IMG/VR virus record: IMGVR_UViG_3300042368_000238
Coordinates: 1-38,260 of that record
Length of the DNA stretch: 38,260 nucleotides
DNA from: a virus
Strand: one strand, 5' to 3'
Positions 6,896 through 14,111 of the stretch are shown here, piece after piece (within the stretch, counting starts at the first letter, position 1; every line of letters starts with the position of its first letter). Below the pieces are notes generated by a model. That model was not told the DNA's origin. It saw only the letters and a list, made by a program, of their open reading frames with translations, and ran no database searches. The position numbers and the translations under genes are program-made.

Positions 6896-7027
6896 ATGAA
6901 ATTCTCCAACCTTTTGTTCTGCTGCTCCGCGATCCTCACGTTCGGCGCCTACATGGGAGCCGCCACACTTGGCCTCGCCCTGTTTGCGCAGGCGAGCGCA
7001 ATAATCTGTCTTGCATTGAACGACTAA
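6896..7027 (+). CDS. Small hydrophobic membrane peptide, 43 residues
   Basis: A short ORF starting MKFSNLLFCCSAILTFGAYM, almost entirely hydrophobic from residue 5 to 41, with room for one long or two short membrane segments. Its ribosome site and spacer (TGAGGTACACCCC-ATG) nearly duplicate those of the gene before it (TGAGGTACACGCC-ATG), which supports it as translated. It lies between the first early gene and the clamp-like gene. The function is unknown; early small membrane peptides in phages often act on host envelope processes. Confidence 0.55.
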   Translation: MKFSNLLFCCSAILTFGAYMGAATLGLALFAQASAIICLALND

Positions 7028-7078
7028 CCTGCTGTAACCTAATCTCGTACAATCCAACACACTAAAGGACAATCCACC

Positions 7079-7768
7079 ATGTACACACTCACCGTTTCTC
7101 TTGCCACCCTGCGCGCCGCTCGTACCCACGCCGCCGAAAATGACGTGCGCGCGTACTTGAATGGCATCTATCTGGATACCGCCGCCGGTAAGGTTGTCGC
7201 CACCGATGGGCATCGCCTGTTCGCCGCCAACGCGCGCGGCGTCAAGTCTGTATACCCTGCAGTCATCATCCCGAACGAGACTATTGACGCCGCGTTGAAG
7301 CAATTTACCGGCGAATACGCGCGCGGCAAGTCGCTGGGCACTATTGACGTTACTGTTACGATTGACGAAACGGCCGTAGCTATTGGCACGCCGACGGGTT
7401 CCGTTACCGGCCGCACATTGGACGGCCGTTTCCCTGAGTGGCGCCGCGTCGTCCCTAAAGCTGATGACGTAGGCGAGCATGTGCCGGCCGTACTCAACAC
7501 TCAGTATCTCGCCGACGCGTGCGAGGCGCTCTCCATCGCGCGGAACGTGCCGAAAAAGAAAGCCGGACAACACGGCATCCGTATCCACATGCGCGGCGAG
7601 TTCCCGACTGTAGTGACGGACAACACCATCGGCGTGCTCGCACTCGTTATGCCCATGCGTAACGACTTGACGGCCGACGTTGCGCGCATGGCGTGCCGCA
7701 TGGCACACGATGACGCGTTGCCGTACAGCGCGGACACGGCCGCCGCCGTCGCCGAAGAAGCCGCCTAA
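7079..7768 (+). CDS. Compact beta sliding clamp-like protein (two domains)
   Basis: A 229-residue protein with clear bacterial DnaN signatures: VVATDGHRLF at residues 39-48 (in DnaN, domain 2), GRFPEWRRVVPK at 116-127 (start of domain 3) and ALVMPMRN at 198-205 (DnaN ends in VMPMRL). The usual domain 1 is missing, as DnaN has about 366 residues in three domains. A ring of six domains would then need three copies, as in PCNA, instead of two. The partner is presumably the phage's family A polymerase, although I see no convincing QLxLF-type clamp-binding motif in it. The ribosome site is AAAGGA, 9 bases before the ATG. Confidence 0.82.
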   Translation: MYTLTVSLATLRAARTHAAENDVRAYLNGIYLDTAAGKVVATDGHRLFAANARGVKSVYPAVIIPNETIDAALKQFTGEYARGKSLGTIDVTVTIDETAVAIGTPTGSVTGRTLDGRFPEWRRVVPKADDVGEHVPAVLNTQYLADACEALSIARNVPKKKAGQHGIRIHMRGEFPTVVTDNTIGVLALVMPMRNDLTADVARMACRMAHDDALPYSADTAAAVAEEAA

Positions 7769-7782
7769 TCATCCGATCCTAA

Positions 7783-7803
7783 GGGCGGCGCCCACGGCCG
7801 CCC
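7783..7803 (+). other. GC-rich stem-loop after the clamp-like gene
   Basis: GGGCGGC (7783-7789) pairs with GCCGCCC (7797-7803) around a 7-base loop, just past the stop of the clamp-like gene. The sequence after it (GCTCTTAAC) has no U-run, so it is not a standard intrinsic terminator. It could slow 3' degradation or reduce read-through into the next genes. Confidence 0.5.
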
Positions 7804-7833
7804 GCTCTTAACTAACCTAAAGGACACTACACC

Positions 7834-8121
7834 ATGACGACCGACACCAAGTACAACGGCTGGACTAATTACGCCACATGGCGCGTTGCGCTAGAGATAT
7901 TCGACTGTTTGGATGTCCGCGACTTGTACCCAACCGAGGTCGCCGACGACGACGCCTACGGCCTCGGCCAACTGTTGGAAGAATACGCCGATAGCGTGGT
8001 CACGCAGGACGGCTCGTTAGAAGGCCTCGCCGTGGACTACGCGCGCGCCTTCCTGAAGGATGTCAACTGGCACGAGATCGCCGAGCATATGCTCGACGAT
8101 ATTAAGGCGGAGGGTGAGTGA
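7834..8121 (+). CDS. Conserved phage protein with NGWTNYATW motif
   Basis: A 95-residue acidic protein beginning MTTDTKYNGWTNYATWRVAL. The N-terminal NGWxNYxTWxV signature is widespread in small phage and plasmid proteins of unknown function (I recall DUF7249-type annotation, not verified). Near the C-terminus there is a helical segment with VNWHEIAEHML. The leader CTAAAGGACAnnnACACC-ATG closely resembles that of the clamp-like gene. It is the first of a run of tightly packed small genes. Confidence 0.7.
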   Translation: MTTDTKYNGWTNYATWRVALEIFDCLDVRDLYPTEVADDDAYGLGQLLEEYADSVVTQDGSLEGLAVDYARAFLKDVNWHEIAEHMLDDIKAEGE

Positions 8122-8122
8122 C

Positions 8123-8386
8123 ATGGCTCACAAGAAGTACGCTCGCACCTGTTCGGAGTGCGGCAAGGGCATGAACGAGGGCTATTGCATCGACAGCGGC
8201 TGTGAGTATTACTGCTCCGATGCTTGCTTGCATAAGCACTTCACCCCCGAGGAATGGGAATCCATGTACGCCGACGGCGACGGCGACTCGTACTACACAG
8301 AGTGGGACGCTGACGACGACGACGACGACGACGACGACGCGATAGATACCTATCACGCGTGGGACTGCGCGGGAGATGCCGCATGA
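8123..8386 (+). CDS. Zinc-finger-like protein with poly-Asp stretch
   Basis: An 87-residue protein from the ATG at 8123, two bases after the preceding stop. Residues 9-31 (RTCSECGKGMNEGYCIDSG then CEYYCSDACL) contain six Cys in a CxxC...C...C...CxxxC arrangement followed by H-x-H, suggesting a small zinc-binding fold. The second half is very acidic and includes a run of nine Asp (GAC repeats from about 8311 to 8338). The acidic tail may mimic DNA or bind a basic partner. The function is unknown. Confidence 0.7.
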   Translation: MAHKKYARTCSECGKGMNEGYCIDSGCEYYCSDACLHKHFTPEEWESMYADGDGDSYYTEWDADDDDDDDDDAIDTYHAWDCAGDAA

Positions 8387-8511
8387 TTACTTGGCTATAT
8401 TGGCTAACGGGTAGCCGGTGGCGGCATGCCATCGCGCGCCAGGACTGGCGCCGCGTCCCGCCGCCTAACTGGGCATGCAGCCGCCGGCGAACTGGCGGCG
8501 ACTACTGGTGA
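8383..8511 (+). CDS. Trp/Arg-rich small ORF, 42 residues
   Basis: A 42-residue ORF whose ATG overlaps the stop of the zinc-finger-like gene (ATGA). It starts MITWLYWLTGSRWRHAIARQ and is rich in Trp and Arg. The coupling junction and its place in a series of overlapping genes argue that it is translated, though the length is small and I recognise no family. The short hydrophobic N-terminus followed by basic residues could associate with membranes. Confidence 0.5.
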   Translation: MITWLYWLTGSRWRHAIARQDWRRVPPPNWACSRRRTGGDYW

Positions 8512-8522
8512 AGGGGGACAGT

Positions 8523-8747
8523 ATGCGGACACGTGACACCATCAACCCCGACCATTACAAGGTCGGGGGGATCGAAGCTATCGACTACATGAGGGCTAAG
8601 AGTACGCCGGAGGAATTCCAGGGCTATCTGCGGCTATCAGCCCTTAAGTACCTATCCCGTGCAGGGCACAAGGGCGACGCCCATGAGGACTACGCCAAGG
8701 CGCTCTGGTTCGTTACACGGCTAGTTGAGGAGGGCGAGCGTGAGTAA
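8523..8747 (+). CDS. DUF3310 protein
   Basis: A 74-residue protein with the DUF3310 signature: NPDHYKVGGIEAIDYMRAK near residues 8-26, then EEFQGYLRLSALKYLSRAGH and KGDAHEDYAKALWFVTRLVE. This family is sometimes called nucleotide kinase-like from T7 gp1.7, but a catalytic role for such short versions is not established. The ATG at 8523 follows GGGGGACAGT. An upstream in-frame ATG at 8475 would overlap the preceding gene and is unlikely. Confidence 0.88.
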   Translation: MRTRDTINPDHYKVGGIEAIDYMRAKSTPEEFQGYLRLSALKYLSRAGHKGDAHEDYAKALWFVTRLVEEGERE

Positions 8748-8919
8748 CCTACACAACGCCGCCGAGCGCGCGCTAGAGGCGCTGGATAACCTGATACTGG
8801 CGTGCGAGCCGCCGGCCGACCCTAGCGCACTAGAGCCGGCAGTCGCGGCGGCTATCCAGGCCGCATCCGCACTAGCCGCCGCTATCTGTACCAGTCACAC
8901 TGAGAGGGAGACAGTATGA
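8740..8919 (+). CDS. Small Ala-rich helical protein (GTG start)
   Basis: A 59-residue Ala-rich helical protein starting at GTG 8740, with GGAGG 7 bases upstream inside the DUF3310 gene, which it overlaps by 8 bases. It begins VSNLHNAAERALEALDNLIL. A TTG at 8725 is the alternative start but has no ribosome site. No known domain. Its stop overlaps the next ATG (ATGA). Confidence 0.6.
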   Translation: MSNLHNAAERALEALDNLILACEPPADPSALEPAVAAAIQAASALAAAICTSHTERETV

Positions 8920-9086
8920 CCGAGCACTACGAGCCCGACCCGTTGGACGCTGAATGGGACAGCCGGGTACACACCACGACGGAGTACCGCGCCGAGATCC
9001 GGCAACTACGTGAGCGGTGTTGGCGGTACGCAAAGGAACTGGAAGAACTGCGCGAGAGAGTCAAGCGACTGGAGGAGCGAGTATGA
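8916..9086 (+). CDS. Short coiled-coil protein, 56 residues
   Basis: A 56-residue ORF beginning MTEHYEPDPLDAEWDSR. Residues 22-56 form a strongly charged heptad pattern (RAEIRQLRERCWRYAKELEE then LRERVKRLEERV) typical of a coiled coil. It is joined to both neighbours by ATGA overlaps. It probably dimerises or binds another helical protein, but no function can be assigned. Confidence 0.6.
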   Translation: MTEHYEPDPLDAEWDSRVHTTTEYRAEIRQLRERCWRYAKELEELRERVKRLEERV

Positions 9087-9328
9087 GCAAGATTAACGAC
9101 GGTGGCCCGGCGTTTCCGCGCCCGGCAAGCCAATTCAAGTTGAACCAATCGACGCATCAGGCTTTTCCCTACAACGGCATGACCCTGCGCGACTGGTTCG
9201 CGGGGCAGGCGTTGGCGGGGTTCATTGACTTTGGGACGAAGTCAGACGATGAGTATTTTGAACTCGGCGCACGGGCTGCATACCTTATGGCCGACGCCAT
9301 GCTTAAGGCGCGGGAGGTGAAGCCGTGA
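9083..9328 (+). CDS. Conserved phage protein with GMTLRDWFAGQAL motif
   Basis: An 81-residue protein starting MSKINDGGPAFPRP with a central GMTLRDWFAGQALAG. This combination (NDGGPAFP near the start, GMxLRDWFA in the middle) is very common in small early genes of phages and prophages of Gram-negative bacteria, with no known function. It starts within the stop of the coiled-coil gene and its own stop overlaps the next start (GTGA). Confidence 0.75.
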   Translation: MSKINDGGPAFPRPASQFKLNQSTHQAFPYNGMTLRDWFAGQALAGFIDFGTKSDDEYFELGARAAYLMADAMLKAREVKP

Positions 9329-9558
9329 CACGCGAGGACATTATCCGATGGGCGCGGGAGGCCGAGGACTACGCCGACACCATCTACGAAAAAGGCGAAT
9401 ATCCCCCCGGATGGTTGGAAGTTCGTGACCAACGCTTCGCCGCCCTTGTCGCAGAGGCCGAGCGGGAGGCAATTTGCCCAATCGTCTACGGGCTGTGCGT
9501 GTCGGACAACAACGCGCAGGAAATCGTCAACGCAATCCGGGCAAGGGGGACGAAGTGA
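9325..9558 (+). CDS. Small conserved phage protein (GTG start), 77 residues
   Basis: A 77-residue acidic protein starting at GTG 9325 in a GTGA overlap. It begins MTREDIIRWAREAEDYAD and includes RFAALVAEAEREA, a helical block I have seen repeatedly in small early phage proteins. No catalytic motif is evident. The function is unknown. Confidence 0.65.
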   Translation: MTREDIIRWAREAEDYADTIYEKGEYPPGWLEVRDQRFAALVAEAEREAICPIVYGLCVSDNNAQEIVNAIRARGTK

Positions 9559-9561
9559 CCC

Positions 9562-9765
9562 ATGCCAAAGCTGACGACCGCTGACTGGTGGACGCGGCGC
9601 ATCTGCCGATGGATTGACGTAGCGCGCAGGGAGGCGCGCAAGGGGCTTGGACGGCGCTATAAGCCGCCCAGTGACCGCCAATTCGTCGCCATTCGATACA
9701 ATCAACTACAGGCCAAACAGCGTGATCTACTTACTCTTGACCATCGCCGCCGCAGTCCTCGTTGA
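9562..9765 (+). CDS. Small basic protein, 67 residues
   Basis: A 67-residue basic ORF starting MPKLTTADWWTRRICRWIDV, the last sizeable gene of the early unit. Its C-terminal third overlaps another frame with a membrane-peptide pattern (9671-9790), so part of this stretch may serve two genes or the end of this frame may be incidental. No family is recognised. Confidence 0.45.
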   Translation: MPKLTTADWWTRRICRWIDVARREARKGLGRRYKPPSDRQFVAIRYNQLQAKQRDLLTLDHRRRSPR

Positions 9766-9790
9766 GTGGCTATTTCCCGACGATAGATAG
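9671..9790 (+). CDS. Candidate small membrane peptide overlapping convergent gene ends
   Basis: A 39-residue frame from GTG 9671 to TAG 9790. The second half (VIYLLLTIAAAVLVEWLF) is a clear membrane segment preceded by a polar NSSPFDTINYRP and followed by acidic PDDR. It overlaps the 67-residue ORF in another frame and runs 21 bases into the end of the convergent primase-helicase gene. The ribosome site is weak. It is supported only by the composition, so it is a candidate. Confidence 0.4.
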   Translation: MTANSSPFDTINYRPNSVIYLLLTIAAAVLVEWLFPDDR

Positions 9791-12064
9791 CGCCGGAGCT
9801 TTATCTTCGGCCATGTGCCGCAATTCCGACTTGGTAAGGTTGGCGAATTGCGGGTGGCAGAAAACGTGCTTGCGCGTCGGCCACTCGCGGGAGTGCAACC
9901 GACCGCAGTCCACCCACCCCGCCTCGCGAAGCGCGTGCATGAGCGCCGGGGATACGACCTTGACGCCTGTAGGCGCCAGACCTTGCAGACGATCACAGAG
10001 GGCGAAGAAGGGCGAGCCGATGACGCCACGGGCAAAGTCGCCCTGACGCTGCCGAATCATCTCGACCAAGAACGACTCGGCCGTAGACATGGCCGATTCA
10101 ATCATAATCAACTTGGCCTCGGTCATGGGCGGCGCGGCGCCAGGGTTGAACGCCGACACGTCGCGGGCGTCGAGCCACGCAGCCACGGCCTCAAACCCGC
10201 CGGACTTATACCATGCCCAGATACGGGCGGCGTCGGCCTCGGGCAGACGCTCGGCCTCCGACCAGACAACGAACCACCGCCGGTCATCGGAGGGCAAACT
10301 GATGGCGGCGCGCTCGTTAGAGAAGGACAGTACGAACACGCGGTTAAGGGCATCATACGGGTGCAAGCCCTTGCGGTTCACGCTCAGAAGTTCAGGCGGC
10401 GCGGCGATGACAGGCTTCAGGCTGTTTTCAAGCGCCCGCCGGTCTTTAGCCTCGGCCTGCCGCAGCTCGTTGATGACGATGACCTCGGACTCTAGGGCAT
10501 AGCCCCACTGCGAGTTAAGTTCCTCGTTCTTGACGATTGCCACGTTGACGTGGGTATGGCCGCCGATAGACCACAGGAACGGCGCCCAGAGCGTGTCCTT
10601 ACCGCTGCCAGGGCGACCGGCGTGCAGGACGGCATGGTTGATTTTCTGGTTGGCGTGCTGGCGCTTGTAGGCCATGACGTTGAAGACGTGCTCGCGCTCA
10701 ACCGGGTCGGGGATCATGCGCTCGGCGTGCTCTAACCACACGGCCACGTCGCCGTCGCTAGCCGCCGGTCGCGCGTCGCGCCAACGGTTGCCGTAGACCA
10801 GGCCGTTGCGCGAGACAAGGATAGACTCGCCGGCGGCGAACGTGACGCCGACGAGCGAGTGAGCGCCCATGGCCTGCCGGTTCTCATCGAAGCAGACAGA
10901 GGCTTCGATGTTGCGGTTGGAGCGGATGCTGCGGCAGGGGATGTGGCGGAACAGGGCGTTGAACGTCTGCCGGCTGATTTCGCGGCGATCCACCATGTCA
11001 AAGTAGCTGTCATCATCTTGGATATAAGCAAAACGCTCATACCATTGCGCCCGTTCGATGCGCCCCAGTTCGCGGCGCTCGACCTCCTCAATGACCTTGG
11101 CGGCCTCGTCGGGGAACTCCTCGGTGGGGGTGATTCTGGCCAAAGCGGACTCCATCTTTTTTGCGAGCAGGTCATCCCGCAGGCCGTAGCCCGTCTTGGG
11201 GCCGCCTTCGGCTTCAACCCACCGCAGGAACGCCTCGCTGTTCCAGTCGCCACAATGGCCGTGGAAGCAGGTGTAGCTACGCGTAAGGGGATTGTAGCGC
11301 CCGCCGGGGTCGCCCGTCGTGTGCTCGGCGTGGTTAGGGCAGACAACGCCGTACCAGCCCTCGCCGTTGGCCTTATCGAGCAGTAGCCCGCGCTCGCGGA
11401 CCCACTCTAGCACCGTGTCGAGGCCATCGTCCTCAAGGTATACGCCGCGTATATACGCCGTGTCTACAGCGCCGGGGGTGACGTTAAACGCTTGACAAAT
11501 CTGCGCAAGCGTGTACTCGCGCTCGGGGTAAAACTCGGCTAGGATGGCGGCAAAGTTGTTGCGGCCTTCCTTGAGGTTAACACTACCCTCAATGCGGAAG
11601 TTACGTACGGGGTTGATTGCACCGGGGTCGGTATAACCCGCATCGGCGATGGCCTTGATGGCGGCCGAGAACTCGCCCTTGGTCGGCTGATCGTCTAGGC
11701 CGAACGTGTAGCCCCACTGGTAGTTGCCGGGGCTCGTCTCTAGCTTCCACGTCGGTTCCAGCGGCGGTACCTTGGACTTGGTGCCGATGTCATCCAGCAC
11801 CATGAACGCCACGCGCTCGCAGTTGGCCGCAGAGGCCGAGAGGCCATCCGCCATGCGGTCAACGATGAAGCAGCCCGTGTTGGCGTACCACGCCCCATCA
11901 GGCCGGCGTTGGTAAGTGTCGAACAGGGCGGGCGGCCAGGTGTATTTCGGCGTCCCGTCGTTATGCGTCAGATGCTCGCCCTTTCGGACGATTGGCTTCT
12001 GACGGACGAACAAAATGGTTTCCCCTTCGGGGGCGATATTGTTAATATAGTCGGCGAATCTCAT
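9770..12064 (-). CDS. Primase-helicase (NrS-1/VirE-like, DUF5906-type helicase)
   Basis: A 764-residue replication protein. The N-terminal part resembles an archaeo-eukaryotic-type primase-polymerase: FMVLDD (about residues 87-92), YQWGYTF, and FRIEGSVNLK (about 156-165). A Cys/His cluster follows (VCPNHAEH ... TCFHGHC, about 241-271), probably zinc-binding. The C-terminal superfamily 3-type helicase has Walker A AGRPGSGKDT (about 482-491), Walker B VIVINE and SNERAAISLPSDDRRW. It would unwind and prime DNA for the family A polymerase upstream. The ATG at 12064 has GGAG 9 bases upstream. An ATG at 12073 sits directly after the same GGAG and is less likely. Confidence 0.88.
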   Translation of the reverse strand: MRFADYINNIAPEGETILFVRQKPIVRKGEHLTHNDGTPKYTWPPALFDTYQRRPDGAWYANTGCFIVDRMADGLSASAANCERVAFMVLDDIGTKSKVPPLEPTWKLETSPGNYQWGYTFGLDDQPTKGEFSAAIKAIADAGYTDPGAINPVRNFRIEGSVNLKEGRNNFAAILAEFYPEREYTLAQICQAFNVTPGAVDTAYIRGVYLEDDGLDTVLEWVRERGLLLDKANGEGWYGVVCPNHAEHTTGDPGGRYNPLTRSYTCFHGHCGDWNSEAFLRWVEAEGGPKTGYGLRDDLLAKKMESALARITPTEEFPDEAAKVIEEVERRELGRIERAQWYERFAYIQDDDSYFDMVDRREISRQTFNALFRHIPCRSIRSNRNIEASVCFDENRQAMGAHSLVGVTFAAGESILVSRNGLVYGNRWRDARPAASDGDVAVWLEHAERMIPDPVEREHVFNVMAYKRQHANQKINHAVLHAGRPGSGKDTLWAPFLWSIGGHTHVNVAIVKNEELNSQWGYALESEVIVINELRQAEAKDRRALENSLKPVIAAPPELLSVNRKGLHPYDALNRVFVLSFSNERAAISLPSDDRRWFVVWSEAERLPEADAARIWAWYKSGGFEAVAAWLDARDVSAFNPGAAPPMTEAKLIMIESAMSTAESFLVEMIRQRQGDFARGVIGSPFFALCDRLQGLAPTGVKVVSPALMHALREAGWVDCGRLHSREWPTRKHVFCHPQFANLTKSELRHMAEDKAPALSIVGK

Positions 12065-12087
12065 CGTAGACATCTCCAGTCTTCGTT

Positions 12088-12116
12088 AGCCCGGCCTAAC
12101 CCACCGGGCTTTTTTT
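12088..12116 (+). terminator. Intrinsic terminator facing right, antisense to the replication unit
   Basis: AGCCCGG (12088-12094) pairs with CCGGGCT (12104-12110) and is followed directly by six more T on the plus strand, a textbook rho-independent terminator for rightward transcription. The surrounding genes are on the minus strand, where the same hairpin is preceded by the A-run and should not terminate. It sits between the polymerase stop and the primase-helicase start. It could stop read-through from the early unit that runs antisense through 9770-12064. Confidence 0.75.
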
Positions 12117-14076
12117 AGCCCTTACCGTACCGCGCCATGACCTTGACTTCGGCCTTGAGCGGAAACCCCGCAGCCCAGTCAGGCGCCGTACACATAACCG
12201 TATTCAACACCTCGGCGACCGCCTCGGCGGCTTCGTCGGCGCACTCAATGACGATTTCGTCATGGATGTGCAGCACCGTACGCAGCCCCTGACGGTCGAG
12301 CTCACGCAGGCTATGCCTTAGCAGATCGTTGGCGGTCGCCTGTGTGATGTTCTCGCAAGCCAAACCCTTCCACAGCCGCGCGCGCGGCCATTCGGTCGCA
12401 TCCTGCGCAGGCTTCCAGGCGGCTTTGAGGTAACTCACCCCGTCCGACTCCAGACGGGCGAACGGATAACATAGCACGCGGCCTGACGGCAGGGCATACC
12501 AAAGATGCTGCCCGTCGTACATGTACGCCACGCGGCCCGCTCGTATTTCATGGTTGACATTTCGCATGGCGCGGGTGTAGGCGTCCTCCAGCTTCTGCCA
12601 GTAACGCACCGCCCAAGGGTTCGCCCGGCGCCATCGGTCGACGATACGCTGCGCCTCGGCCTCGGGCATACTCAGGCCGTAGGCTCGGCCCATGGCGCTG
12701 AACGCTCCGACGCCACCCGCGAAGCCAAGCGAGAGGATGGCGACCTTGCCGATCTGGCGCTGCTCGTCGTTGACCGCCTCCGGCGCCAGGCCATAGATGC
12801 CGCCGGCCTCGCGCTTGTAGATGTCGCCACCTTGGCGGAAGGCGTCCAACACGTCCTCGGCGAGTCGGTCGGCGGACAGCCACGCGGTCGCACGGGCCTC
12901 TATCGCTGCCCAATCGGCCACGACGAAAATGTTACCTCGGGCGGGGACAAGGGCTGGGCGCAACATTCCTTTAAGAACGTCTGTAACGCGGCGACCGAAC
13001 TCGGGCACGATACTGTGACCGCGCACCAGGGCATGTCTAACCGCGTCGGGCTGTTTGACGCACTTACGCGTAAAGTTATGGACTTGCGCGCCGTAGCTTG
13101 AAGCACGCCCGGTGGCACTTCCACCAGCAAATATAAAGGCTCCACGGACACGAGCGTCCTCCACGTCGGCTAGCTGCTTCAGCCGGTTGAACTTGGCTAC
13201 CGACGAGGCCCAAAGGTCATCGGCGCATTGGATTACATCCGCCACGTCGGGCGGCACCTCATCGGCGTTGTCCATGGCAAGCAGGTTGGCTCGCACGGTC
13301 TTGTCAATACTAAACTTCTTTTCGCCGTCCTTGTGGACGGTCATCAGGCGCTTGGCCTCGGGCCCGACGCGCTCCAGCACCCACTCGCGCATCTTAGGCG
13401 AGCGGACGGTCGTTATCGCGCCCTGCGTAACCTCGGCCACGATCCGCTCAATATCCTGCAGCTCGACCTCAGCGTAGCGCACGGCGGCCTCGCAGAGCGG
13501 CACGTCCACCATGACGCCGGCGTCGTTGATGCGCTCGTTGACGTGGTAATCGGCCAGCTCGGTGTCCGACAGGTCGCGCATGGCCTTGCTAATCTCGCGC
13601 ATGGCGCGCACGTCCTGCTCGCAGTAGGCGACCATCTCGGCCATCAGCTCAGGGTCGGTGTTGAACGTCCCGTCAGCGCGGGGGATGGACAACTGCCGGA
13701 TAAGCTGCGCGCCTCGGTAGTCCTTCTTCATCTTGGACGACAGGGCACGGCCGATGTCCTCAAGGCTACCAGGCAGGCAGTTGGCCCGCGCCTGAGCGGC
13801 CGTGCAGTAGAACTGCGACAAGGCGAACGGCATGTCAAGGACATACCAGAAGATAAGCCGCTCAAAGGCAGCGTTGTGCGCGCGTATCTGGCCCTTGAAG
13901 TTAGCCACGCGCTCGGGAAACGGGTGCTTCGGCAACCACGTCTCGACCTCGCCATCGTCGAAGGCGTAGGACATGCACAGCACCTCAGTGCTCGCGTCCA
14001 AGGCGTAGTTGTACGCACCCGCCGCCGGTAGGTCGCACCGGCTACGGGTTTCAAAGTCAAGCCAAAGTATTGCCAT
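12115..14076 (-). CDS. Family A DNA polymerase with 3'-5' exonuclease
   Basis: A 653-residue replicative polymerase from the ATG at 14076 (an in-frame ATG at 14112 would add 12 residues encoded by a GC hairpin). Numbered from 14112, the proofreading domain has LDFET (D19, E21), HNAAFE (80-84) and YCEQD (Y163, D167), a full DEDDy set. The polymerase domain has motif A VVADWAAIEAR (398-407, D400), motif B RQIGKVAILSLGFAGG (452-467) and motif C HIHDE (D618). It is in the Pol I class common in phages that also encode Cas4-like, VRR-NUC and SNF2 proteins. A host thioredoxin-binding insert like that of T7 is not evident. Confidence 0.96.
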   Translation of the reverse strand: MAILWLDFETRSRCDLPAAGAYNYALDASTEVLCMSYAFDDGEVETWLPKHPFPERVANFKGQIRAHNAAFERLIFWYVLDMPFALSQFYCTAAQARANCLPGSLEDIGRALSSKMKKDYRGAQLIRQLSIPRADGTFNTDPELMAEMVAYCEQDVRAMREISKAMRDLSDTELADYHVNERINDAGVMVDVPLCEAAVRYAEVELQDIERIVAEVTQGAITTVRSPKMREWVLERVGPEAKRLMTVHKDGEKKFSIDKTVRANLLAMDNADEVPPDVADVIQCADDLWASSVAKFNRLKQLADVEDARVRGAFIFAGGSATGRASSYGAQVHNFTRKCVKQPDAVRHALVRGHSIVPEFGRRVTDVLKGMLRPALVPARGNIFVVADWAAIEARATAWLSADRLAEDVLDAFRQGGDIYKREAGGIYGLAPEAVNDEQRQIGKVAILSLGFAGGVGAFSAMGRAYGLSMPEAEAQRIVDRWRRANPWAVRYWQKLEDAYTRAMRNVNHEIRAGRVAYMYDGQHLWYALPSGRVLCYPFARLESDGVSYLKAAWKPAQDATEWPRARLWKGLACENITQATANDLLRHSLRELDRQGLRTVLHIHDEIVIECADEAAEAVAEVLNTVMCTAPDWAAGFPLKAEVKVMARYGKG

Positions 14077-14085
14077 CGAAGAATC

Positions 14086-14105
14086 GGGGGCCGTTGCCGG
14101 CCCCC
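14086..14105 (-). promoter_or_regulatory. Perfect 8-bp GC hairpin with GCAA loop upstream of polymerase
   Basis: On the minus strand GGGGGCCG-GCAA-CGGCCCCC forms an uninterrupted 8-bp stem closed by a GNRA tetraloop. It lies 9 bases upstream of the ATG at 14076 and just after the ATG at 14112, so it separates the two possible polymerase starts. There is no U-run after it. It may lower translation or read-through of the polymerase gene, or stabilise the upstream mRNA. Confidence 0.6.
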
Positions 14106-14111
14106 GCTCCA

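Noticed and set aside
6875-7708. 277-residue minus-strand ORF
   Set aside because: Opposite the clamp-like gene, with no ribosome site or domain.
9815-11386. Several plus-strand ORFs opposite the primase-helicase
   Set aside because: All are shadows of the minus-strand gene with conserved helicase motifs.
13228-14031. 267-residue plus-strand ORF
   Set aside because: Antisense to the polymerase exonuclease region. GC-rich codon bias opens the opposite frame.
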